Assembly (NCBI GenBank): GCA_033961575.1
Contig: CM066737.1
Span: 63,198,771 to 63,262,770, forward strand
Source: Aselliscus stoliczkanus
Taxonomy: Eukaryota; Chordata; Mammalia; Chiroptera; Hipposideridae
Length of the DNA: 64,000 nucleotides
Direction of reading: 5' to 3'
This document shows, one piece after another, positions 34,910-48,332 of the stretch. Position 1 is the first letter of the stretch, and every line of letters starts with the position of its first letter. The translations under genes and the position numbers were made by a program. The notes below the pieces were generated by a model. The model saw only the letters and a list, made by a program, of their open reading frames with translations. It was not told the DNA's origin and ran no database searches.

Positions 34910-37900
34910 CTCTTAAGGCAGCCATGTGAAATAGGGCATCTGTAGTTAGCAATCCCTTAGTTCTTTTATTGGTGTAAAACATGCCTCAGAGTAATTCCTT
35001 GCTTCTGCTTATTCCTTTTGGTCGTATAGAGAACAAATCTTTAGATACCGGAACTAGCTATAAGCCACAAATGGAAACATGTGTGCTTTTGCTGACACTT
35101 TGTCATTCTACCCACAGAGGCAGCAGCAAAAAGATAAGGGCCACGCATGTGTGGAAGATGACCAATGAGTGGCAACAGTTCAAATGAAAATAAGGCACTA
35201 AGAGGAAATGCACATATAAGGGATGTACCTAAGCCAGGAAATCCTCCCCTTCTCTAGAAACACTAATTAACATAGTTATTGATTCTCAGAGACCTCAATG
35301 TTCCAGCAGTCAGTGACTATAGCATTGAAACAGGTACAATGAAAAATATTAAATTAGGCATACCAAAAGCAATTGAAATTTCAGAGTTCATACTGCACTT
35401 TGAAACATGGGACCAAAAGTTCTGTCAGATTCCCTTTAATAAAAGCTATCAATTATGTTACACTTTAGACCTTACAAAATACTATTAAAGAGCATTAAAT
35501 ATAAAATTAGAAAAATATTTGCACTGTTGATTCATTCAGCCAGAAGATTCTGCAAAATCTCAAATGCAAATTATACTACTCAAGACATGCATATTTTACC
35601 ATTGCTTTGTTAAATGTGAGAAATGAGAAACTGGACTAAATGAACATGAATATAATTGGATGAATTTATACATTTCCTTTAGTTCAAAGTTTAACTCTAG
35701 TTGATATTGCTGGTTTCATAACTAAGGGTCCTCAGATAAAAATATATGAAGTATAGTGCTATTGTGGAGATCCAAAGAAAGGCACTGCTTGAAGTATATC
35801 CTTTTTCTTTCAACCACTGCCAGGATTTTTTACACTCAACTATAAATAGTACTTTTGCTTTAATTTAGACTTTCCATCAAGTGAAATTAGAGAGACTAAA
35901 GGTGAAATACAAAAAAAATAAAATAACTTCCTGCCATATTCAAATCTGTGTCAAGAACTTCATTGAATAAATTCACCCCAGATAATATGTAATTGGAAAT
36001 GCACAGTTTTCCTGCTTCCCTATATGGAATAATTATTTGTTAATCAGGCTTAAAAGAGACAGAAACAGGGGAAATTATTAATCATCTCATTAAAGAAAAG
36101 GGTAACACATCCTTATCTTTTGAACTTGGAAATGGCGCCTCATCAATAAATCAACTTTCTCCATACTTAAAAAGAAAGCCCACCAAGATGGGAATGTTCT
36201 TTAATTTATTGATAGCTGTTCTTTTCACTAGCAGTTAGCCTTGGTTTTAACTAGTAGGATTAATGTTATTTTAATCTGGTAGTCGATCAATTGTCTATGT
36301 GAAAAGTAATCTATATATATTTGCAAAGGGTTGAATACCTAAGCATCTCTGAAGAGACAAGTCATTAACTGGTAACTAATATGCCACTTATAAACAAGGA
36401 CAAACAATATTAGACAGGTATCGCTTCAATTTCATAGAAAAATTACAATGCTACCTTAAGATATTTACAGCACTTTCTAACTTAAAAACTCTGGGAAGAA
36501 AAATGAGAAATTTATGACAGGAAGACAAAAATCATTTTATAAGGAGAGCTTTTTACCACTAAAAATGTTTAATGATTAACTGCCTCCAGGATAAGTGGGA
36601 CCAGCCCATATTGAAAACCAGATTAATGATGGGCTAAGAAGAAATGTGTTTTCCTTACCGAAGTGTTTTTAAACAAATCTTAAAATATTATTTTTCATAT
36701 TTCATAAGTACAATTGAATTATAAGGAGAATGTTAAAGCTTGCTAGCTTTTAAGAGTACTGACTTGTGTAATGAATGGTGTGTTCATTGTTCTCAATGAA
36801 TGGTGGGGTTCAGAAAGGGTTAGTATATTGATGTGAAATAGCACTTCCTCTGCAATATGCTAAATACCTCTGAAAAATCTGTGTGTCAACATAAATTTCA
36901 TAGACACATTCAGGTTTATGTTATTCACAAAACCATATGAAACTGAGCTATCGTAATGTACGTACTATGGTAGGTTAGGAAATTTGATTGTCAAAAACAA
37001 TTTAGTATTTAGATCCTCAGAGTCTATATATAAATCAATGACAATTTTACTATTTTCTGTAAAAAGATGGGTTTTATTTTATGTTATCTTCTTTTGGCTG
37101 AAGCTAAATCAAAACCATAACTTTCCTAAAAGTAAAGGAAAAGTGAAATAAATGACTTACTGAAGAATATTAATATCATTTAAAAGGTGTGACGGAGTTA
37201 CTATTACCTTTAAATTGTGCATTTAAGCAAATGTGTTTAATGAAAAATAAGCCACTTCACCTATGTAAAGCTTATGCAAAACTGAAAAGAAGAGATTGAT
37301 GGCATTTTAAATGGTTACAATATGTGTTTCATTTAGCATGTGTAGTCAAAAATTATATATGTGGATTTTGGGTACCTATTGATAGAGCAGTTATAAATTC
37401 ATCTTTGTACTCCTTATGAAATATGCTTGCTAATAAAATAAATGGAGTAACAAAGAGTACAGAAAGAATATTAAAATTAGTTATCAGCATATCTGAAAGG
37501 GTGTGTGCTTTGGGGGAGTATGAGAAATGTATATTTAAATATAATTCTACCAGTTATTTACTTTGTCACCTAATTTAACCTCTTCAAGCCTCAAATTACA
37601 AATCGCTGGTTACCTACCTCACAGGACAAAGTGAGCATTTCACAAATTATGCCCCTCAACTAATGCTAGTTTTTTACCCCTTTCCAAAATACTTTTGATG
37701 TCTACTGTTATTCACAAATAATTGACATGCTAATTACTAAAAAAAGCTTATGTACATTCAGTAAAATGGGCTTCCTAAGGCGTTCTAGTAGGCAATGCGG
37801 TTAGCCTACACACAATCATTGTATTGGTTACAAAGAAAAATTCTGTAATTCAGAGTTGTTATACTAATTTAGAAGCGCCTTTCCTTCTACAGTCATGTTT

Positions 37901-38180
37901 TACTAACTCGCATTTCACACAAGTATGAATTTTAGTATACACCACAATAGGGAAATGGAACATAAATAACACTGATCATGTTACCCGGCGGGAAGGAAGT
38001 AAAGGGTTATCAGATTGAAATACCAGCATCGTGACTCATCAGGCTAGATTCAGTTGATCTAATTAACCAAGATAATTATCTCTTATATCCACCAAAGTTT
38101 ATTTCTTTACCCGGAATCTGTGCTTTCAAATCTAAGAAAGCATTCTTTAATCAGTAATCAACAAGCTCCCAACAAACAAG
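34910..38180. other. AT-rich intronic stretch with nothing recognised
   Basis: The longest stretch without an identifiable repeat on the left half of the window. Reading frames do not exceed 70 codons. Ordinary intron is the simplest reading. Confidence 0.55.
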
Positions 38181-38184
38181 AGTT

Positions 38185-40916
38185 CTTGACAAGATGGCTT
38201 CACAGGTAAATATTACCAAACATTCAAAAAAGAATTAACACCTATTCTTCTCAAAATATCCCAATAAATTCAAGAGGAGGGAAGGCACCCAACCTCATTC
38301 TACACACCACCATTACCCTGATTCCAAAACCAGACTAAGACATTACAAAAAAAAAGAAAAAAAAAACAGCTATAGGCCGATATCCATAATAAACATAAAT
38401 ACAAGAATCCTCAACAAAATATTAGCAAACCGAATTCAGCAATATATTAAAAAGATCACACACCATGATCAAGTGGGGTTCATTTGTGGTATGCAGGGTT
38501 GGTTCAGTATCTGCAATCCATTTATAATAAAAAACTCACAGGAAGAGGGAATAAAGAGAACATATTTCAACATAATAAAGGCCATATATGATAAGCCCAT
38601 GGCTAATATCATACTCAGTGGGGAAAAGCTGAAAACATTCTCCTTAAGATGAAGAACAAGATAAGGATGTCCACGTACACCACTTTTATTAAATATAGTA
38701 CTAAAAGTCCTAACCACAACAATCAGATAAGAAAAAGAAATAAAAGGCTTACAACTTAGAAAGGAAGAAGTAAAACTGTCATTATTTGCATATGACATGA
38801 CACTACATATAGAGAACCCAAAAGGTTCCACCAAAAAACTATTAGAACTGAGAAATGAATTTTGTAAAGCAGAAGGATACAAAATTAATCAGAAATTGTT
38901 TGCATTTTTATACACCAATAACAAACTATCAAAAAGAAATATCAAGAAAACAATCCCATTTACAATTGCATCAAAAAAATTAAAATTCTTCATAATAAAT
39001 TTTACCAAGGAAGGAAAAGACCTGAACTCAGAAAATTTTAACACACTAAAGAGAAAAATTAAAGAAGATACAAACAAATGAAAACACAAACCATGCTCAT
39101 GGATAGGAAGAATTAATATAGCTAAAATGTCCATATTACCGAAAGCAATCTATAGATTCAATGCAATCCCTATCAAAATATCAATTGTATTTTTCACAGA
39201 ACTAGAACAAATAATCCTAAAATTTACATGGAGCCACAAAAGACCCTGAATAGCTACAGCAATCCTGAGAAAGAAGAACAAAGCTGGAGGCATCATGCTA
39301 CCTGATACCAAATTATACTACAAGGCTACACTGATCAAAACAGCATGGTTATTAGCATAAAAATAGACACATAGATCAATGGAACAGAAAAGAGAGCCCA
39401 GAAATAAATCCATGCCTAAGTGGTCATTTAATCTATGACAAAAGAAGAATTTACATTGGGGTAAAGACAATCTATTCAATAAATGAAGATTGAAAAACTG
39501 AACAGATATATGCAAAACACCAAAGAAACTGAACCACCTTCTTATGATATATAGAAGAATAAGTTCAAAATACATTAAAGACTTAAAGACACCAAACCAT
39601 AAAACTTCTAGGAAAAAATATAGAAAGTAAACACTCAGTCATTACCCTTACTAATATTTTTATGGATATATCTCAAGCAAGGGAAACAAAAGAAAAAAAT
39701 AAACAAATGGGACTACGTCAAATTAAAAAGTTTTTGCACAGCAAAGGAAACCACCAACAAACCAAAAAGACATCCTACTGAATGGGAGAAGATATTTGCC
39801 AGTGATACATCTGATAAGGGGTTAATATCCAAATCTTATAAACAACTCATACATCTCAATACCAAAAAAAAAAAATCCAATTAAAAAATGGGCAGAGGAC
39901 CTGAATAGACATTTCTCCAAAGAAGACATGCAGATGGCCAGTAAACATGAAGAGATGCTCAACACCACTAATTATTAATTAAATGTAAATAAAAACCAAA
40001 GAGATAGCACCTCACTCCTGACAGAATGGCCATCATCAATAAATAAACAAGTGTTGACGAGGATGTAGAGAAAAGGGCACCTTAGTGCACTGTTCGTGGG
40101 ACTGTACATTGGTGCAGACACTATGGAAAACAGTATGGAGGTTCCTCAGAAAATTAAAAATAGAACTACCTATGACCCAGCAATTCCACTCCTGGGATTT
40201 ATCCAAAGAAATCCAAACACTAATTTGAAAAGATATATGCACCTGTATGTTTACTACAGTGCTATTCACAAAAGCCAAGATATGAAAAAAAAACAAAACA
40301 GAAATGCCCATCAACAGACGATTAGATAAAGAAACTGTGGTCCATTTATACAATGGAGTATTACTCTTCCATAAAAAAGAATGAAATCGTACCATGTGCA
40401 ACATATATATGGACCTAGAGGGTATTATGCTAAGTGAAATAAGTCAGACTGCAAAAGAGAAACACCATATGATCTCACCTGTATGTGGAATCTAAAGAAC
40501 AGAATCAACAAAAAACAGAAAGAGACTCATAGATACAGAGCAAACTGATGGCTGCCAGAAGGGAGGGGGTTTGGGGTGATGGGTGAAAACGGTGAAGGGA
40601 TTAGGATGCACAAATTGGCAGTCACAAAATAGTCATGAGGATGTGAAATATGGTATGGGGAATGTACTCAATAATGTTATAAACACTATGTAGGGTGTCA
40701 GATGGGTACTGGACTTATCAGGGGGATTGCTTCATAGATTATATAAATGCCTAACCACTGCGCTGTACACCTGAAATTAATAAATATAAAACAATATTGA
40801 ATGTCAACTATAATTTTTAAAAATATATAGTCACGGGATGTAAAGTCCAGTGTAGGGAATATAGTCAATGGTATTGTAATAGCTATTTATGGTGTCAGAT
40901 GGGTAGCAGACTTGAA
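38185..40916 (+). mobile_element. 5'-truncated L1 with degraded ORF2 and 3' UTR
   Basis: Starts inside ORF2 near CTTGACAAGATGGCTTCACA and runs to the 3' UTR, about 2.7 kb. The reverse transcriptase region is recognisable (for example at 38776-39080) but carries several stops and frame breaks. The catalytic FADD motif reads FAYD, with the first Asp replaced by Tyr (GCATATGAC at about 38788). The C-terminal cysteine-type region and ATGGAGTATTACTCTTCC follow to 40380. The 3' UTR ends with two partial copies of the GTCAGATGGGTA module. It is antisense to DIAPH2 and cannot move on its own. Confidence 0.93.
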
Positions 40917-40934
40917 AAAATGTATATTTTTAGT

Positions 40935-41270
40935 CATACCTTTATTCAGATCCCAGCTGTTCATTTACCAGGTATGTGATCTAGGAAACTATCTGACTTC
41001 ACTTTCTTCACTTCAATTCCCTCATCTTTAAAATAGGGAAAGTCTTGGGCAGGCCGAGTGGCGCGGTGGTTAAGTGCTGGCTTGGGAAGCCAGCGGCCCC
41101 AGTTCAGGTCCCACATGTGAGGGCCAGTGACACTGCCCTCAAAAAAATAAATAAAAGTAAAATAAAATAGGGAAAGTCTACCACCAGCACAGGACTATAG
41201 CCAATATTAATGAAATTATATATATCACGCACCTAGTAAGCATTTAATACATGTGAGTTTCCTCCCCATA
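40935..41270 (+). mobile_element. MIR split by a SINE
   Basis: CAGATCCCAGCTGTTCATTT, TGTGATCTAGGAAACTATCT and CCCTCATCTTTAAAATAGGG before the SINE, and ATATCACGCACCTAGTAAGC ATTTAATAC after it. Confidence 0.75.
41046..41163 (+). mobile_element. SINE group A inside MIR
   Basis: Intact head; 16-bp duplication AAAATAGGGAAAGTCT at 41030-41045 and 41164-41179, which duplicates MIR sequence. Confidence 0.95.
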
Positions 41271-41559
41271 TAGAACTGCTGAGTTAGGATTCCCAAAGGA
41301 GTTCCAATGGATTTTAAAAGCTGTAAACAACATAAAACTCCACAAATTTTTACCACATAACTACTATATTCTACTGTGGCACTGGGGGCGCAGATATAAA
41401 TTAAACTTACCTAGCTAGCATAGGGCCTAACACCTAGATGCTCAATACATGTCAGCTGTGTTTGTTTCCAGCCCAAGGACTTTACTATCAAACAAGCAAG
41501 AGACATAAAACTACCATACAATAGTAAAAGAAACCTGTGAATGAAAACGATTTACTAGA

Positions 41560-42020
41560 ATACAAAGAGTAATGCCAGTCAGTAGAGGGGACAGACAATA
41601 TGGAAAACAGTGATGACACTGGACCTTTAGGGTGGCTTTAGGGAGAAGGGCTCTCTGAATACAGAACATCGTGAACAGAGGCAGGAAATTGTGTTAGTGC
41701 GTTGGGAAATTAACAGAGTAACAGCCGAGTGCTGGATGTTCAGGTTTGCGGGGCAATGAGAAGTGGGTAGAAAACCAGGCTGCTAAGGAGCCTGCACATG
41801 ACACTGCACTGGACCAGTGCTAGACAATAAGGAACCTCATTAGATTTATTTTTAGAACGCTATCGCTGAGGCACTTTCTAGGGGTAAGACGTACTATCTG
41901 GCAGGATCTTCTAAATGTCCTAGACTAAAACTAAATGAGAAGGGAATGGACAGAAGAAAGCAATTATTTCAAGAGATATTTCATTGGTGAGAGTTTGAAA
42001 TACGAATGGATGGAACACAG
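41560..42020 (+). mobile_element. L2-like LINE remnant
   Basis: AGGGTGGCTTTAGGGAGAAG, AGAACATCGTGAACAGAGGC, GACAATAAGGAACCTCATTA and ATTTTTAGAACGCTATCGCT follow the L2 order weakly. Confidence 0.45.
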
Positions 42021-42334
42021 TGAGCCAGCTTCACTCACTTCCTGAGCTCTTTCTCTGGCCTCCTTTCCTCCATTCTACATTTCTCCATTCCCACTGACAT
42101 GACGGGTGTTACATTATTTGGTAAGAGGATACTGCAAGCCTGAAGGTGAAGGGAAGAGGACCCTACACATACTAAGAAGAGATCAAAGAACTACACAAAG
42201 ATGCAACATTATTAATTTCCCTGTGATAAAGAAGCAAGCATGGAGAGTCCAAGCCCATCCACACGCATAGGTCAATCCCCACCAGACGGCACACAAATCG
42301 GGGGAGCAAGGCGTCGTGCAAAGGATGACGGGTA

Positions 42335-42550
42335 AGTATGGCTCTGGAGTCTGACTCCTGCTTGTGACCCCTCAGTGGCCATATGAATTTGAACCAAGTC
42401 ATTTCAACTCTCTGAGCTTCAAGTTCTCTGTTTTAATAAGAGAGATAACAACAGAAGCCACCTTCTTGGGTTGTTGTAACTATTATGTGAGATGATTCAG
42501 GCAAAGGGCTTAGAAGAGCACTGAGCATATAATCGGTAACTGTTATCTGG
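42335..42550 (+). mobile_element. MIR
   Basis: GGCTCTGGAGTCTGACTCCT, AACCAAGTCATTTCAACTCT, CTTGGGTTGTTGTAACTATT and GAGCACTGAGCATATAATCG. Confidence 0.8.
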
Positions 42551-43000
42551 TGGTAACAGGATAGTACAAATACACTTCCAGAAGGAATAAAAAGACATTC
42601 ACAGTTAATAAGGGGGAGGAGAGAAGTTTTTCAATACAGGGAATAGATCAGCAATTTATTTTCAAAATGCAAAGTAATTAGTTCAGATTTGTTGAGCTTA
42701 CAATAGGGTGTGACTTAAATGACAGGTAGCAAGTCAAAGGGAATGAAGGCAATGGATATTTAATAAGAAAAATAACATCAACAGAACCATCATTAATGAC
42801 ATGTGATGCCTCCATTCTATTACATATCCAGATTGGAGCAGAAGGAAAACTGATACCAAAAAACGAACAAACAGACCATGGGGAAAGGCAACAGCTGGAC
42901 AGAAAGAAACCTAAGACTGCCAACTTTATTGCAGAACACAGGACCCGGAATGAATCTCGGCCTCATTTCCTCAAGGGGTGAAATAAGATCAGTGATTCTT

Positions 43001-43534
43001 CTTATATGTGGAATCTGAAAAACTAAATGAATGAGCAAAGTAAACAGAAATAGTCTCAGAGATACAGAGGAAAAACTGATGGTTGCTAGTTGGGAGGGGA
43101 ATGGGGATGAGAGAGAAGGGGAAGGGATTAGACAGCATAGATAGGTAACTACAATATTGCCACAGGGATATGAAAGACAGTTCAGGGAATATAATAATGT
43201 TGTAAATATTTTGTGGGGTGTCAGATGGTCACATGTCTTGTTAGGGAGACCATTTCATGGATGGAATAGAGGCTTGATCACTGCATTGTACACCTGAAAC
43301 TAATGTTGTATAATATTGTATACCAACTGTAACTGAATATATAGTCACAGGATGTGGATTATACAGTGGAAGGGAGTCAAAGGAATTGTAATAGATATGT
43401 ATGATATGGGGGTGAGGAGTGGGGTGGCGAACTGGGGGAGGGGAGTTGTCACTTTGAGGGGTAAAAAGTATAACTATTGCATTGTGTTGTACACCTGAAG
43501 CTAGTTAAAAAATACATAAATAAATAAATAAATA
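43001..43534 (+). mobile_element. L1 3'-end insertion
   Basis: Starts TTATATGTGGAATCTG-like 3' UTR sequence and ends with TACACCTGAAGCTAGTTAAA and a (TAAA)n tail. A perfect 13-bp duplication, ATCAGTGATTCTT, is at 42988-43000 and 43535-43547. It contains the tandem 3' UTR module in diverged form, with a GGGGGTGAGGAGTGGGGTGG stretch. Confidence 0.92.
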
Positions 43535-43774
43535 ATCAGTGATTCTTGGTTGGGGAAAGTATGCTCCCCTACCTCAGGTGGGGGACACATCAGGATACTG
43601 TGGAGTATCATTCCCCTCAAAAAAATAAAAAGTACAGAAGACAGCTCCTGTCAGCTGGATTTTCTGAGAATGCATTTTCAGGGAGGTATGTCCTACTTGG
43701 TGAGCCACTGGTGGTATTCTAGTGTGCCGCATCATCAGGGACATTGGCATGGAAAAGAAATTGAGACTCTAAAA

Positions 43775-44090
43775 CTGCACTGTCCAATATGGCAGCCGCT
43801 GGACCTATGTGGCAACCCAACTTGAAACATGGCTAGTTGGAATTGAGATCTGCTGTACATGTAAAATACACACCAGATTTTAAAGAGTTAGTACCCCCAA
43901 CATGTAATATACCTCATTAATAATTTTTATTGATTACATATTAAAATGATAATATTCTGGATGTTAAATTAAATTAAATATATTTAAATGAATTTCACCA
44001 TTTTCTTTTAACTTTTTAAGTGTGACTAGTAGAATATTTAAAATTACATATGTGTCTCACATTATATTTCTTCTAGACAGTTCTGTTCTA
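43775..44090 (-). mobile_element. MER33-like hAT-Charlie element
   Basis: Ends CTGCACTGTCCAATATGGCA and TCTAGACAGTTCTG are inverted. Inside, GGCTAGTTGGAATTGAGATC, GTAAAATACACACCAGATTT, AATTTTTATTGATTACATAT and TTTTAAGTGTGACTAGTAGA match the antisense of this roughly 320-bp element as I remember it. Confidence 0.8.
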
Positions 44091-44099
44091 GATGAAATT

Positions 44100-46500
44100 T
44101 TTACATTTCTTCTGGTGCAATAATTCTATGGTATCATGACTCCACAGCTAAAAGGGTAAAATGAAGTGTAACTAGTTCTTGTATTTTTATGGGGAATAAT
44201 TCAAAATTGTTTAACATGTTCCAAACACAAAAGACTGACACTAAATACTGAACTGATACCAAAAATCCACCAAATACAAAAGAACATTATAAGCACGAAC
44301 ATTAATTTTAAGATTATAAAATTTATTACTAAAAAGCATTCACATACTGACAGTAGAAAAAGAAAAGTTCACGGCTAAGATAAAATACTCTTTGCTTCAA
44401 TTAAACACTTAAATTAATGTTTAACAATTTTACAAAAATTATGTATTTAATTGTTTTAGGTATTAAATTGTTTTAGAAGCCACTCATTGGCATAGGAAAA
44501 AAATAAAGTATCTTTAAATTAAAAATGACAATGTACCATTTTTCTAAGAAGTAATTAAACCATAGCTGGCAATTGAACATACAGATATGTCCCTCTAATA
44601 TTTTATTGCCTGAATACAGGCAAGGACATTTGAGTTGTAAGAGGTAAGAGCATTCAACTTTATTATACATGATGACTGAAAGATGAGCAATATAGAAAAG
44701 AAAAAAACAATACAGGATATATGCAACCGGGGGAGCAGCATAGGCATTTAGGGAAATGACACTAAATTTATCCTACCATGAATAAAGGCTTCAGTTTGGG
44801 AGTCAGACAGATTTAAGTTTAAATCTTTCTGCCTGACTCCAAATTTCATGTTCTTAAGCATTTCTTGTACCTTCATATATGTATATGAGTATGACTATAG
44901 ATTTGTAAATAAACACACACGCACTCTTCACCCCTCAGCCAAACTTTGCAAATGAATAATTTACAACTGCTTCCTTACAAAATACTCCTGAGCACATAGT
45001 TGCCAAAATGTATTTATCTACATCATTTTGACCTGCTAACTTTTTTCCTTCCTTACAATTTCTCTAAAATACTTCTATGTATCTTGAAAAGTCTGGCACT
45101 ATGTGTGATGTACCTGTACTACAGATTTAGGTTTTCCCCCCATAATTAACAAATGATAATTTATATACAGAAATATAGATTCAAATATATACCTAAAAAT
45201 GTGATGATAAACATTAGATTCCAAATTTTCTGGCAAAACAACCATCTTCTCTGATAGCACATTTAAATACTGACTTAGGGAAATTCATTACAATTCTGCA
45301 TAAGCTTAGCTCCAATATTAGAAACATGCCTCTAGGCTCATTTGTGCAAGGATTTCTTATTCAGCATCTCAGCTGCACAGGTTTCCACACAGAAATGAGC
45401 AGGTAAAAATGGTTGGAGTTTCATAATGAGTCAACATTAACATAATTACTTTCCATTTCATCTATTACGTACACTGTTTGACTCTCTCATTTCTTTTCAT
45501 TTCAATCATTCCTTTAGAACACCCACAAGGCCCTGTTAAGGAAATGAGACTTTAGAGGCTGCGCTATAGAAGCTGAGGTGAGCTAAACAGTTTGAAATTT
45601 TCCCTTAACAATGATCGAATGTTCCACAGTAACATAAAAAGTGTAATTTTGTACTCTAATATTTCTTTACATCTCTTAAAACAATGTATACAATAAGATA
45701 ACAGCATGAAAGTGATTTACTTTGGAAGCACAAAGTGTGACTACAAAATAACTATCCTGGTTTTTGGGGGTTTTTTACAAACTGAACAAAATCTTCCAAA
45801 TGGCTATTTTCTATCACACTTATCTCAGGGGTTATACACGCAATATCATTATGCTGCCACTGCTGAAAACGTTCTGAACATGCTTTGTGGAAGAAGGAAT
45901 TACCTTCAGGGAGAATTGAAAATCCAAACAATAAAACATAGTCTCACTGCTTATTTTGAAAGCAAGGATTTGATTAATTTAGACACCCATCTTATTCATC
46001 AAATTCAAAACACAAAATTTTGGCTATTTCCAAAAATTATTTCGTTTCTCAGAAGATGAAGATTTACTACCGGCGAGAATATTTGAGAGAAGCACCACAT
46101 GAGTTGAAATAAAAGCCCCAAAGCTTACTAACAAGCAACTGATTGGGCAACTTACTTCAATACTGAGTCAGAATTCCCTAACTTGAAAACGGAAGATTTT
46201 AGTATCTATTTTCAGGCATATTATGAGGATATCTGGTAAATGAGGTGGCATCTGTAAAAGAACCATCATGATGCCTAATAGGAAGGGATCAATAGATGAA
46301 CACATTGTATTTACACTGTGAGAAATAAATTCGAGAAGCCAGACATGAAAAACTTTAGTAACGATGTGTTGAGAATAGTACAAAAAGTCCTGATAAATTT
46401 TAATTACAGAATTATCCTATTTGATACAATACATACATTCCTGAAAGTAGCATAGTATTTTGTAACCAAATTCCAAGTCTGCTTTTTACTTCTAACACAT
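44100..46500. other. AT-rich intronic stretch with nothing recognised
   Basis: It holds a 117-codon open frame at 45706-46059 with no family motif, taken as chance, and the inverted repeat at 44795-44843. No other element seen. Confidence 0.5.
44795..44843. repeat. short inverted repeat
   Basis: TTTGGGAGTCAGACAGATTT at the left and AAATCTTTCTGCCTGACTCC at the right pair over about 22 bp with two small bulges and almost no loop. The GAGTCAGACAGATTTAA part resembles a MIR head, so it may be a local inverted duplication of MIR sequence. Confidence 0.8.
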
Positions 46501-46723
46501 TCAAAATTTTTTTCATGTTTAATATTTTTTTCAACTACACTTGGCATACAATATTACATTAGCTTCAGATGTACAACACTGTGCTTAGACATTTATATAA
46601 CATACAAGGAGATCACCGTGATAAGTCCAGTACCAAAGTGAAACTATACACAGTTAATGCAATACTACTGATTATATCCCCCATCTATATTCTACATCCC
46701 CATGTCTATTTTGTAAATACCAA

Positions 46724-46838
46724 AGTTTTTGTTTTTCTTTTTTTGAGTGCAGTGTCACTGGCCCTCATATGTGGGACCCGAACTGGGGCCGCTGGCTTCC
46801 CAAGCCATCGCTTAACCACCGGGCCACTCGGCCGGCCC
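46724..46838 (-). mobile_element. SINE group A inside the L1
   Basis: Reverse copy; duplication TGTAAATACCAA at 46712-46723 and 46839-46850. Confidence 0.94.
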
Positions 46839-48225
46839 TGTAAATACCAATTTGTATCTCTTAATCTTCTCCTCCCTTTCACCCTTCTTGCCAACACTCC
46901 CCCAGTCCAGCAACCATCAAAATGTTCTCTATCTATGAGCTTGTTTCTGTTTTCTTCGTTGATTTCTCCAGTTGTCTAGATTCCACATACAAGTGAAATC
47001 ACATGACATTTGTCTTTCTCTGCCTGACCTACTCTACTCAGGACAATACCATCAAAGTCCATCCAGGTCGATGCAGGTGGAAAGATTTCATTCCATTTAT
47101 GGCTGAGTAATATTCCATTGTATGTACATACCACCTCTTCTCTATCCATTCAGCCATTGATGGACATCCATGCTCCTCCATATCTTGGCTATTTTAAACA
47201 ATGAACATATGGATGCACATTTCTCCTTGAAGTCCTGTTTTGGGTTTCTTCAGAGAAACACCCAGAAGTGGAATTACTGTGTCTTTGTCTCCTGCTGTAG
47301 CCCTTGTGTTAAAGTCTATTTTGTCTAGGATAAGCATTGCTACCCCAGCTTTTTTTTTCTTTTCCATTTTCATGAAATATTTTTTTTTCATCCCCTTTCT
47401 TTCCGTCTGTGTGTGTCTTTTAATCTGAACTGAGTCTCTTGTAGGCAGCATATGTAATGGTCTTTTCATATACATTCAGCCACCCTATGTCTTTCAATTG
47501 GACCATTTAATCCATCTATATTTAAAGTAACTGTTGATAGATGTTTAGTTTTTGCCATTTTATTATTCAAATTTTTATCTTTTTTTTCTTCTTCTTAAAG
47601 AAGTCCCTTTAACATTCCTAGTAATACTGGTTTGGTGGTGATGAACTCCCTTAGCTTTTTCTTGTCTGGGAAGCTCTTTAGCTGTTCTTGGATTCTAAAT
47701 GATAGCTTTCCTGGATAGAGGAATCTTGGTTGTAGGTCCTTACTTTGCATCACTGTGAATATTTTGTGCCAATACCTTCTGGCCCAGCTGACAGTCTTAT
47801 GGAAACTGCCTTGTAGGTTGCTAACTGCTTTTCGTTTGCTGCTTTTAATGTTCTTTCATTGTCTTTAACCTTTGGCATTTTAGTTATAATATATCTTAGT
47901 GTGGGTCTGTTTGGGTTCATCTGGTTTGGGACTACGCTCCCTGGGCTTATATACCTATTTCCTTAACCAGATTAGGAAAGTTTTCTGTCACTATTTCTTC
48001 AAATAGGTTTTCAATTCTCTCTTTTCTCCTTATGGTACCCCTATTATAAGAATTTTGGTATACTTGATGTTGTGCCAGAGGCTCCTAAAACTGTTCTCAT
48101 TTTTTGGATTCTTTTTTTATTTTTGCTGTTCTGCCTGAGTGTTTTCTGCTACCTTGACTTCCAAATTGCTTATTTGCTTCTCTGCTTCATCTAACCTACT
48201 CTTAATTCCCTCCCATGTATTCTTT

Positions 48226-48332
48226 TTTTTTTTTTTTTGAGGGCAGTGTCACTGGCCCTCATATGTGGGACCGAAATGGGGCCGCTGGCTTCCCAAACCA
48301 GCGTTTAACCACCGCGCCACTCGGCCGGCCCT
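48226..48332 (-). mobile_element. SINE group A inside the L1
   Basis: Reverse copy with an 18-base T-run tail; duplication ATGTATTCTTT at 48215-48225 and 48333-48343. Confidence 0.94.

Noticed and set aside
45706..46059. 117-codon open frame
   Set aside because: No recognisable domain, signal or splice context, and normal AT-rich intron around it. Chance length is plausible in 64 kb.
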